Below are positions 47,789 to 55,800 of a stretch of DNA of 64,000 bases, in pieces. The notes beneath the pieces are model-generated. The model did no database searches, had not been told where the DNA came from, and saw only the letters and a list, made by a program, of their open reading frames with translations. The number at the start of each line of letters is the position of its first letter. Position 1 is the first letter of the stretch. The stretch is from Mucor racemosus (taxonomy: Eukaryota > Mucoromycota > Mucoromycetes > Mucorales > Mucoraceae). The DNA lies in contig JAPEHQ010000021.1 of assembly GCA_027405735.1 (NCBI GenBank), positions 682,001 through 746,000 on the forward strand, in the 5' to 3' direction. Made by a program: the position numbers and the translations under genes.

Positions 47789-48202
47789 ATGGCGACTATC
47801 AGACATTACACTCAATTGGGTACAGCTTTTTTTAGTAAGGAATTAACAGAAGATAAAACCTATCTCAGAAGTCTACAATTATCTGGATCATTCAAGGGTT
47901 TCTTGGTGCTTCATGTGGCCAATATCATGCTCAGAGAAAACGAATTGACGCCATACCGAGAAATTGCTTTGGAGTTAAGTCTCTCTAGTATTATAAACAT
48001 TGTTAATCCGGAGGCGCAAGAAGAAATGGTGGGAATTGACATTGGTCTACTTTGCACAGAAGAAGATTATGAAGGAATGAAACCATCAGCCATCAGAGCA
48101 TTCCAAGAAATCATTAAAATAGAAAATGTTTATGAGATGGCAGCAACAATTCAAACCCGCAAAAGTGAATTGTCAAGGACTCGTACGACTGAAACCGAAT
48201 AA
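47789..48202 (+). CDS. Hypothetical protein, 137 aa
   Basis: An uninterrupted frame from an ATG to a stop. The sequence has normal composition with amphipathic character (for example FKGFLVLHVANIMLRENELT and REIALELSLSSIINIVNPEA), a helical C-terminus and no recognised domain, signal peptide or membrane segment. It lies in the repeat block next to repeat D2 and could be a fragment of an element gene. It is listed because it is long for random sequence in AT-rich DNA. Confidence 0.35.
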   Translation: MATIRHYTQLGTAFFSKELTEDKTYLRSLQLSGSFKGFLVLHVANIMLRENELTPYREIALELSLSSIINIVNPEAQEEMVGIDIGLLCTEEDYEGMKPSAIRAFQEIIKIENVYEMAATIQTRKSELSRTRTTETE

Positions 48203-48680
48203 TACATCGTGCTTAACGTAATTGAATACGTTATCGACTGCTTCAAATTCTGGAGTAAAAGCAGACGCTGTGAATTAGAATTAAGGTCTGTTCTCGTTCG
48301 TATCCAACAATCCAATAATATCATTGCTCTTTCGTACTTGGCGCTATAGATCGTATCTCCTCTTTGACAATTGTTGAAACGCCTAGCTACACTATGCTAT
48401 CAATTTTGAGTATTTTCAATACTGGTGCCTTCATTGAAAAAGGTTGGGCAATTCTCCAAAATTCTTCTATTATACTTTTGGTAATAATATATACTGGAAA
48501 ATACAAGTTCTGTATTCCCATATGCCTATACACTTCATAGTAAAATTGAATAAAGAAATCTATTTTTGCATGACATAAAAATCCAACGGTCAGAACGGGA
48601 CCCTCTCCTTGCTAATCTCTCCAGCCATTCAATCACAAGTAAACTTGAATGTATTTTCTAATTTATTTTATATACAATAT
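48203..48680. other. About 480 bp with no recognised feature
   Basis: No coding or repeat similarity was seen before the direct repeat at 48686. Confidence 0.3.
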
Positions 48681-48685
48681 ACATG

Positions 48686-48895
48686 TACTAGCCGTTAGAT
48701 TGTGTTACGCTCAATTACGGTGTCGCCCTGTGGGCCCGCTTTTGCAGTTTCTTTAATGAATGCATCATGACTGGCAGCTGTATCTCGTTACGCTCAATTA
48801 TTGTCTCTCTAGTCGCAAAACATATGTTTTTATGACAAATATGAATGAGGTTTATAAACATCTGATCTTTGATTGGCTTTCCCGTCTTTTGTAGC
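48686..48895 (+). repeat. Direct repeat flanking repeat C, left copy
   Basis: It matches 55524-55735 in order: ...CGCCCT..., TAATGAATG, TATCTCGTTACGCTC, TCTCTCTAGTCG, then GATTGGC. The two copies bracket the dynein fragment and the LINE. Related single segments occur in repeats A (17777-17920) and B (26278-26410). Confidence 0.6.
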
Positions 48896-48920
48896 ATATT
48901 ATTAGAAAGCATCCGCTATC

Positions 48921-49040
48921 CCTCCTCTTTACTCATTTGAACAGGAAGACGATTATGTGCATGATGTAAAATGGTTTTCTACACGCCCCGCCTTGTTTGG
49001 TACTGTAACTGGAGCTGGCCAATTTAATTTATGAAATTTT
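48921..49040 (+). pseudogene. Dynein intermediate chain fragment inside repeat C (upstream part of the same WD region)
   Basis: One frame reads PPLYSFEQEDDYVHDVKWFS followed by TRPALFGTVTGAGQFNL, a stop and NF. This is the dynein intermediate chain segment immediately before the LWNLN.DTE motif found in copies A and B. The copy then jumps, by deletion, to the repeat sequence that follows the WD fragment in A and B. Together the three copies cover a continuous piece of the last two WD repeats of the gene. Confidence 0.8.
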
Positions 49041-49508
49041 ACAATAATAAACTTGAATCAAGTGGGCACAGCATCGTAGATTCTTGAAAAAAGTTTTCAA
49101 ATATCGTAAAATCTCTTATTTTTAAGACTTACAGGGCTTATAAGCGGAACATTAATTTCGAAAATCATTCTTGTCCAGGTCATCAATTTTTGACATTTTC
49201 CGATTTTTTTTTCTGGTTTTGCAAATTTAGAGTTAATTATTCTACCAATTATAGAAAAAAAAATATGCACATAGACACAATTTAGCGCTTTATTTTTTTA
49301 ATTAAAAATAATAAACATTTTTATTGCAAAATATTACATGAAAATCCTTTAATCAAAAAACCGTTTTTGGGCCAAAAATGCTAAGTTTCATTACTTAACA
49401 TTTAATATTAAGCTTTTATAAAATGCGTATCAGCTATGGCTACAATTTTCACTCACAATGTAGTATATTTAAACGTTGATTTTGGTATTAAAATTTGATT
49501 TTCCTGTT
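49041..49508 (+). repeat. Repeat C, left part (homologous to repeats A and B)
   Basis: Collinear with A (from about 17150) and B (from about 25660), through the shared words AAAACCGTTTTTGG and ATTAAGCTTTTA. It is interrupted by the LINE at 49521. The repeat resumes at 54980 with ATGAGTGTTGGTAAGGAT. Confidence 0.8.
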
Positions 49509-49521
49509 TTTTGATCAAAAT
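49509..49521. repeat. LINE target-site duplication, left
   Basis: TTTTGATCAAAAT, repeated at 54967-54979. The duplicated target is itself a palindrome centred on TGATCA. Repeats A and B have a related unbroken site, CATCTAAATCATGAG. Confidence 0.85.
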
Positions 49522-49658
49522 TTTTTTTTTTTTTTTTTTGTTTGTAAGTATGAAGATTTATTGAAATAAACTCATAAAAGGAATTATTAAATTATAATAA
49601 GAGGAGAGCAGGTGTAAAGAGAAACAAAAGTGACCCGTCTCAAAAAAAAATAGATAAA

Positions 49659-52600
49659 TTAATTGCAAATGTTTAACGAGGATAATCGTCGCAAACTGAT
49701 CATAGCACGATCCGTGATGGATTCGTTACTGGAGTCAACAGATTCAAAAAAGAATAACCATTTGGCTCGCCAGATGGCGGTCAGGATACATGTGAATGCT
49801 TCGAAAACTGTGATTTTTAGGTCAGAGTCTAAGAGGCGGTAAGAGGAGAGATTTAGAGCCATAACATTGTCATAAACGCTACCCAAACGGAGTGGTTCTG
49901 TCGGTACAAATACCAGAGCAAAGTAGTTAATCCATACTTCTTCAATGGAAGGGCAAGTGAAAAGAAAATGGGTGGTGGTTTCCCGTAACCCGCAGTTGAT
50001 ACATAAGTCATCAGGGAGGCGAAGAATATGTGCTGTATTGGCCTTGGCGGACACTTTGTTGTGGATTAGCCGAAACCAGAGATTACGAGCCGCACTAGGC
50101 ATTTTCGTGTGAAGAAAAGAGGCCATGTGGAGTTGTTCGAGGGCAACTTGAGGTCGAGAAATTGGAGGCTGATCCCTCATGTACATAGCACGGAGCTGGG
50201 TATTGGTCATGGACAGGACTGGAACACCTTGATAGTTTAGCTTGTGACAGAGGTACGGCGAAAAATCAACATCAATTGCAGGTAGATCTTGTGGCAGTGG
50301 ACCAGAAGGAGTCTGTAGATGCACTTGGAAGGATGAGTGAAACTTCAGGTGGTCTGAACGAAATGCGCTGATAATCTTGGTCAAGATGCTAATATTACGG
50401 CATCGGGATCTTGTTGTAAATACGAGAGAGTCATGCAAACGACTAGGCTCCAAGAAGTTCTGCACAGGTAGTTTACTGAGTTTTTTACCCTGAGTAATGC
50501 AAGGTTCAGTATTATCCTGTTGACACAATTCAGTAAATGGCAAAAGTAGTAGTGTTTCATAATTCAAATGACAACTGTCCCAAGAGGCGTGGACAGAGAA
50601 GGCGTCAATCGACCGAAGCAGAGGAAGCAAACAGTGGAGACCCGACAATGATGAGTTGGAGCGATACTGATGGAACAATAATGGCAGTTGAGGGTGGGAA
50701 GCCCCATAGCTCACTTGTATGAACGTGGACAGCGACTGCATCAGGAAATTAGGAATCGGTTGAGAATCCCCATTATCCAGGAGCAGCGCGCGAACATACC
50801 GTTGCTGCAATATATGTTGTTGAACTGTAATATCAAGAACCGCAAGGCCACCCTGATCCAGAGGAGAGTAGATAACTGCCTTCTTCATGGGGGGAAAAAT
50901 CTTGTAGCACACGAATTGGTAAACCAAGGAAGACAACTTCTCGACAAAACTAACAGGTAAGACTGTAATTCGCAAAAAGTGCCAAAACCTAGAAAGAAAC
51001 AGAGAGTTCACCATACGAGCACGACCATAAACAGAAACGGAGCGTGTCATATGTTTATCAAGAGATGTTTGCAAGCTGAGGATGGTTTCTTGAGAAAAGA
51101 CTTCACGTTGAGGAATGCTAAACCAGATAGGATAACCTAGATATTTGATGTACGAAGGACTGGAGGAGTCAAACCATCGAAATCGCAATCTTTGTGTGAG
51201 ATGCAACAAATCAGGCGGCACGCGAGACTTCAATCCAGAGAGGGGAAATGCCACCGTTTTATGGTAGTTGACACGAGCATTGGATGCTCGACCATAACAA
51301 GTAAGATGATCTTGGATTGCTTGTAGTTCAGTCCGATTCCTAACGATAACTAAAAGGTCATCGGCATAGGCCAACAGTTTGATAGGAGAGGGTGCTGAGA
51401 CTTGTACAGAGGGGATCTTCCTGATAGACTGCGTTTGGAGAGCATATCCTTGAATATTACGATCTTGGAGTATGGCCAGCAGCAGGGGTTCTAAAGCAAA
51501 GTTGAATAGTACCGGCGAGATAGAGTCTCCTTGTCGAAGACCACGCTTCTGGGCTACGGAATCAGACATAAAACCATTCATATTGACGACAATTTGGTTC
51601 TTGAAAAACAAATTACTTATACACTGGATGAATTTGGGTGGGAAACCAAATTTAGTCAGTACCTTGCATAGGTAAGTTTCATTCACATAATCGTAGGCCT
51701 TAGCACTATCAATGGCGACGCCAACCGAGCCAGTATTATGTATCTTAGCATCCTCCATCAGAATGCGCAGTGCGAGTCCATGATCACCAATGAATCGAGT
51801 AGGCATGAAGCCGGCTTGAAATTGCGTAATCACCTTATTGGCAGCGTCAATCACTCGAGAGTTGAGGATACGGGTGAATACCTTACAGTCAGTGTTAATC
51901 AACGAGATGGGACGCCAGTTAGCCAAGTCAGTTGCATCTCCTTTCTTGGGAAGAAGCACGATACAAGTCTCCTGCCAAGACTTTGGGAATATACCCAGGT
52001 GAATAGCATCATTATACACAGAGGTAACCAGAGTCTTGCATTCAGGATGAGTCAGGATGAGACGAAGGATTGGATATGGTAATCCGTCCTTGCCAGGACT
52101 ACTGACCTTAGGGCAACGTTTAGATGAGATTAGGATATCATCAAGATCGATGTCCGAGACGATGGTGTCGGCATCCTCAGCAGTGATAGTCGTCTGAATA
52201 TGAGCAAGAATCTTGTTCATAGAATATTGGTGAGTCGGTTCAGGTGAATATAACACATTGTAATAGGAATGGACTGCGTCCAACTTGGCCGCCGTGCTAC
52301 TACAGGTGACCCCAGACTGTGGGTGGGTAATGTGAACAAAGTAACGTTGTGCTAAACGCCGTTCACCAGTACGCTTGAGAAACCCAACCGAGTTTTCATT
52401 GTGTACCAGCCATCGTTTCCCGGCTTGCAGTGTTGCGTGTTGATTCAGTTCATGTTGTATGCGAGCAATGGCATGTTCCACCTGAGGTAGTTCGTTCTGA
52501 AGAGATTGTTGATCATTCTTGTAGGTTCTGATCAGCAGATTTCTTGAACTTTGAAGCTCCCTGAGGCGATCTTTTCTCCAAGATGAGCGATTACTACAAT

Positions 52601-53558
52601 AGCACTTGGTCAGTTTCTTGACATATCCTTTCAATCGATCCCACTTGACTTGATTGCTATCTGAAGATTGAGAGAGTATGTTTTGCATGAAATGACTAAT
52701 ACCCGAATTGATTTTCTTGACATAAGATTTATAGTGGACTAGATTTGGATTCGCTCGCCATAGGCCTTTACCAGTGTTAGTCAGTTGAATCTTAAAATTA
52801 ACTGTCATCAAAGCATGATCTGTCCACTCGTTAGGGATGTATTCAATGTTGTTGTTGAAGTATAGATCTTTCAGCTGTCGCCCAACCATGATGTAGTCAA
52901 GAGTTTTGATAACTGGACCACGTCTAAATGTTGGTAGGGTTTCGAAGAATGGATCGCTATAGTTGTTGTTGTTGCAGTCATGCAAAAATGTGTCGGTAAA
53001 TCGAACAAATGAGGTAGGTTGTTTATAGCGAAAGTTGCCGGGAAGTCGCAGATCATATTGAAAATTAAAATCACCAGCAAGAATCAACCTGTCTAAAATG
53101 TCAGAGTAGTCGTGGAGGGACTTGAGGTAAGCCATTAGGTTGTTGTAAAAGGCTGTCTTGTTAGGAACAGTATCAGCAGGAGCATAGATATTAAGTACGT
53201 AAAGTGGTAATAAATTTGGTTCTGAAGGCACTGTCAATTTGGCTAGAATAAAACGTCCGTCGTCGGATTTATGAATCATCTCCATGTGAATATTGTTATT
53301 GAAGTTGAGCAATCCACATTTCGACGTCCAGATGCTTTCTTTACATTGGAATTTGAGATCAAGCATTGATGTTCGATCTGAAAAGTTGAGTGAGGGTATA
53401 TTGGTTTCTTGGAACGCAAAAATGTCACATTTTTGCGACCTTAAATACCGAATAAAGGAATCAGCTAATTGAGGATTATTTAGTTTGAGCAGATATCGAC
53501 AATTAAGTGACCCAAATTTAATATTTAAGGATTTACTATAGTTATTATGATTACTCAT
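49659..53558 (-). CDS. LINE ORF2: endonuclease-reverse transcriptase
   Basis: 1299 aa. Residues about 10-255 are an exonuclease-endonuclease-phosphatase (APE-type) domain: FAFQETNI (E51), LAGDFNFQYD (162-165), DYIMVG and TDHALM (D247, H248). The reverse transcriptase spans about 480-760, with PGKDGLPYPIL, WRPISLINTDCKVFTRIL, GLRQGDSISPVLFNFALEPL and the catalytic LLAYADDLLVIV (about 730-733). A zf-RVT module near the C-terminus (about 1183-1200) reads CINCGLRETTTHFLFTCP. It nicks target DNA and copies the element RNA there. The start ATG lies 5 nt after the ORF1 stop, so translation probably depends on reinitiation. Confidence 0.95.
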   Translation of the reverse strand: MSNHNNYSKSLNIKFGSLNCRYLLKLNNPQLADSFIRYLRSQKCDIFAFQETNIPSLNFSDRTSMLDLKFQCKESIWTSKCGLLNFNNNIHMEMIHKSDDGRFILAKLTVPSEPNLLPLYVLNIYAPADTVPNKTAFYNNLMAYLKSLHDYSDILDRLILAGDFNFQYDLRLPGNFRYKQPTSFVRFTDTFLHDCNNNNYSDPFFETLPTFRRGPVIKTLDYIMVGRQLKDLYFNNNIEYIPNEWTDHALMTVNFKIQLTNTGKGLWRANPNLVHYKSYVKKINSGISHFMQNILSQSSDSNQVKWDRLKGYVKKLTKCYCSNRSSWRKDRLRELQSSRNLLIRTYKNDQQSLQNELPQVEHAIARIQHELNQHATLQAGKRWLVHNENSVGFLKRTGERRLAQRYFVHITHPQSGVTCSSTAAKLDAVHSYYNVLYSPEPTHQYSMNKILAHIQTTITAEDADTIVSDIDLDDILISSKRCPKVSSPGKDGLPYPILRLILTHPECKTLVTSVYNDAIHLGIFPKSWQETCIVLLPKKGDATDLANWRPISLINTDCKVFTRILNSRVIDAANKVITQFQAGFMPTRFIGDHGLALRILMEDAKIHNTGSVGVAIDSAKAYDYVNETYLCKVLTKFGFPPKFIQCISNLFFKNQIVVNMNGFMSDSVAQKRGLRQGDSISPVLFNFALEPLLLAILQDRNIQGYALQTQSIRKIPSVQVSAPSPIKLLAYADDLLVIVRNRTELQAIQDHLTCYGRASNARVNYHKTVAFPLSGLKSRVPPDLLHLTQRLRFRWFDSSSPSYIKYLGYPIWFSIPQREVFSQETILSLQTSLDKHMTRSVSVYGRARMVNSLFLSRFWHFLRITVLPVSFVEKLSSLVYQFVCYKIFPPMKKAVIYSPLDQGGLAVLDITVQQHILQQRYVRALLLDNGDSQPIPNFLMQSLSTFIQVSYGASHPQLPLLFHQYRSNSSLSGLHCLLPLLRSIDAFSVHASWDSCHLNYETLLLLPFTELCQQDNTEPCITQGKKLSKLPVQNFLEPSRLHDSLVFTTRSRCRNISILTKIISAFRSDHLKFHSSFQVHLQTPSGPLPQDLPAIDVDFSPYLCHKLNYQGVPVLSMTNTQLRAMYMRDQPPISRPQVALEQLHMASFLHTKMPSAARNLWFRLIHNKVSAKANTAHILRLPDDLCINCGLRETTTHFLFTCPSIEEVWINYFALVFVPTEPLRLGSVYDNVMALNLSSYRLLDSDLKITVFEAFTCILTAIWRAKWLFFFESVDSSNESITDRAMISLRRLSSLNICN

Positions 53559-53563
53559 AATAA

Positions 53564-54967
53564 CTATTTGGTGTTGTGCTTGGTGGTAGACTTCTTCTTC
53601 TCCACAGAAGATCCACCAGATCTAGGTTTGAGCAATGATGCACCTAGTTGTTCCTTCACCTTGGGTTTCTTTGCCTTCCGAGCTTCACGACGTTGTTGCA
53701 ATTTTGCCCGAAGCCTCATTTGCATGACAACTTCATCGATAGGAATGGCCTTGACATCAGCCTCCTTTGCAGCGTCCTCCATATTAACATCAATGCATGC
53801 CAACTCTTCCTCGTTAAATTCCATATCATCGTCCTCAAAGTCCGACGCATCCAATTCTTCCTCCCTGATTTCAGGAACCATTACTGCTTTTGTAGCATCC
53901 AGTCTCTTTTGTACTTGGGCAACCTCTGTTTGTGTGACGGGAGAGGGTGCATTATCCGGTGCGACGTTAATTTGTTCTGACACAGGAGCTAACTCGATAG
54001 TCTCAGCGGCAGGAGCGTTAGGAACTACAACGGCCTTGGCTGCAGGTGCTGATTGGTTTGCTGATGCATGTTGCTGACCCTTTCGAGCTTGCTTGTTTTG
54101 ATTCCACCAGGCTTTAGGACATTTAGCTTGCAAATGATCGGCAGAGCTACAAATGTAACAACTCTTGACCTGATGCTTTATCATTTTAGGACAGTTACCA
54201 AAAACATGGTCAATGACATGACAGCGACTACAAATAGGCTTCATGCCGGTATATGTGAGTTTCAACATTTCACCCTCCTCCCAAGAGGAAAGTTGAGGAC
54301 TCAGAGGCTTGTATTGTTTGCCTGGAAGCAAATTCAAAGTGACAAATCCTCTCCCAGTAAAGAAGTGTCCGTGAACAGTATAGTTCAGACCCATTTCCAA
54401 GATTTCACCAAATTCAGCAAAGATAGCTTTCATGCGAGGCTTCAAGATTGACTCGTCCTCGTGAGGAAGATTATGAACGCTAACCCGGACGATGGTGGTA
54501 TCTTTAGGAAAGGTACGACTAATTGTGACTCTATTGTCCTTGTAGAAAAAATCCTTCTTTAATGCTTCTTCTCTAGCCTCCTCAGACCGAAAGTTGATTT
54601 CAAAATATTTGGAATCCTTTGTAGCATTACGAATACGAAGACCGAGTGCGGCAGGAAACTGTTCCCTAAGTGCTAAACTGAGGTCCTTGAAGTTGACCTC
54701 TGAGCCGAGAAATTGCTTGGTGGCAATCACAATTGAGTTCTTATCACGAGCCTGAAGAAAAAGTTGTCCACCTTCCGTGAGTTGTCCAAGTTCCTCAGAG
54801 CTTTTCTTTTCCATGTCAAAGACATCTCTTGCTTGTTGAGAATTAAGAATCTGTGCATATGTGCGCAGTGGATCTTTCTGTTTGTTTGGATTATGTCGAG
54901 AATCCGTGGTGTTTCCACCAATCAGATTCCCTCCTTTAGGCAATGTTTGGTTAGCGGAAAGAGCCAT
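53564..54967 (-). CDS. LINE ORF1: gag-like RNA-binding protein with two CCHC knuckles
   Basis: 467 aa when started at MALSANQTLP. The open frame extends five codons further upstream (MILIK), but those codons lie in the target-site duplication and host flank, so MALS is the element's own start. An RRM-like region spans about 70-225 (KYFEINFRSEEAREEALKKD; TTIVRVSVHNLPHEDES). Two zinc knuckles follow, CSRCHVIDHVFGNC (about 246-259) and CYICSSADHLQAKC (about 270-283), both C-X2-C-X4-H-X4-C. The C-terminus is Ala/Pro-rich, then acidic, then strongly basic. It would package the LINE RNA. Confidence 0.92.
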   Translation of the reverse strand: MALSANQTLPKGGNLIGGNTTDSRHNPNKQKDPLRTYAQILNSQQARDVFDMEKKSSEELGQLTEGGQLFLQARDKNSIVIATKQFLGSEVNFKDLSLALREQFPAALGLRIRNATKDSKYFEINFRSEEAREEALKKDFFYKDNRVTISRTFPKDTTIVRVSVHNLPHEDESILKPRMKAIFAEFGEILEMGLNYTVHGHFFTGRGFVTLNLLPGKQYKPLSPQLSSWEEGEMLKLTYTGMKPICSRCHVIDHVFGNCPKMIKHQVKSCYICSSADHLQAKCPKAWWNQNKQARKGQQHASANQSAPAAKAVVVPNAPAAETIELAPVSEQINVAPDNAPSPVTQTEVAQVQKRLDATKAVMVPEIREEELDASDFEDDDMEFNEEELACIDVNMEDAAKEADVKAIPIDEVVMQMRLRAKLQQRREARKAKKPKVKEQLGASLLKPRSGGSSVEKKKSTTKHNTK

Positions 54968-54979
54968 TTTGATCAAAAT
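54967..54979. repeat. LINE target-site duplication, right
   Basis: TTTTGATCAAAAT, identical to 49509-49521. Its first base is shared with the ATG of ORF1 on the - strand. Confidence 0.85.
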
Positions 54980-55100
54980 CATGAGTGTTGGTAAGGATTA
55001 AACGAGCCCCGAAAATGTCCGCTACAAAAACTGAATTTTCAGACTGCACATGGTTAATTACAGAAAAAATAAATACTTTTATTTAAAACTTGGATATATC
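54980..55100 (+). repeat. Repeat C, right part
   Basis: Resumes the repeat interrupted by the LINE. It is homologous to about 26130-26270 (B) and 17630-17760 (A), with the shared words CCCCGAAAATGTCCGCTA and ACTGAATTTTCAGAC. Confidence 0.8.
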
Positions 55101-55104
55101 ATAG

Positions 55105-55640
55105 TATAATAGAGTTAGTATTTTAATCTCGTTACTGCTCGCTTACATTATTGCCCTTCAGGCTTTTTTTTATATTGCAATTTGTTGTGTATAATAGCTT
55201 TTTAATCTCACTACACTTGTTTTTGCTATACCCATTTGATATCGCTATCATCTTGCATTTCATTTGTAATTAATGTGTTTCATACAGTGTATATTTTGTA
55301 TCGCTGTGCTCATTTTTGTAGTTTGTTTTACGATAAATGCTTTGTATTAATTATCTTTTAATCTTGCTGCGCTCGTTTTTGCAATGTGTACTATGGTTAA
55401 GTATTATAAATAGCCGTTTAATCTCATTATGCTCAATCACGGCAAAGACGTCGCCCTGTGAGCTGTTTTTTGTGAGCTTTTTCTTGAAGAATAATCAACG
55501 TATTATATATGATAGACGTATAATCTTGCTACACTCGATGATGGCATCGCCCTATAGACTCGTTTTTGAAGTTTTCTAATGAATGTATTATATGACTGAC
55601 ACCCCTATCTCGTTACGCTCGATTACTTTCTCTCTAGTCG
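55105..55640 (+). repeat. Degenerate tandem array of TTTAATCTCG(C/T)TACGCTCG units
   Basis: Five to six diverged units begin with forms of TTTAATCTCATTATGCTCA or TATCTCGTTACGCTCGAT and often include a (G)CGCCCT(A/G) segment and TTTTTGCAATTT. Spacing is about 80-100 bp and irregular. Repeats A and B have one such unit at the same place, so the array is an expansion specific to copy C. Confidence 0.55.
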
Positions 55641-55735
55641 AAAAATGTGTGTTTTTGTATCAGATATCAATGAGTCCTTTTTCAATGAGAATTCTGAAAA
55701 TTTTGATTGGCCTGTCCCCTCTTTTTAAAAAACAC
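55524..55735 (+). repeat. Direct repeat flanking repeat C, right copy
   Basis: Matches 48686-48895 in the same orientation and closes the repeat C unit. Confidence 0.6.
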
Positions 55736-55800
55736 CATTTGTAGTATATATATAAAGGATAATGTGAGATAATTGTTGATAACATTATTCAAAGGCTGTC

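Larger units (their letters stand above)
49521..54967 (-). mobile_element. Intact L1-type LINE retrotransposon (about 5.4 kb)
   Basis: A non-LTR retrotransposon on the - strand. It has two open frames, a 3' UTR of about 120 bp (49540-49658) and a 19-nt poly(A) tail seen as T at 49521-49539. It lies between 13-bp target duplications inside repeat C. The 5' end coincides with the ATG of ORF1, leaving no 5' UTR, so the copy is either very slightly 5'-truncated or the family has an extremely short leader. Both ORFs are undamaged, suggesting recent activity. Base composition is less AT-rich than the surroundings. Confidence 0.93.

Noticed and set aside
54965..54982. An upstream ATG that would extend LINE ORF1 by five residues (MILIK)
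   Set aside because: Those codons lie in the target-site duplication and host flank; the element's own ORF1 starts at MALS (54967).
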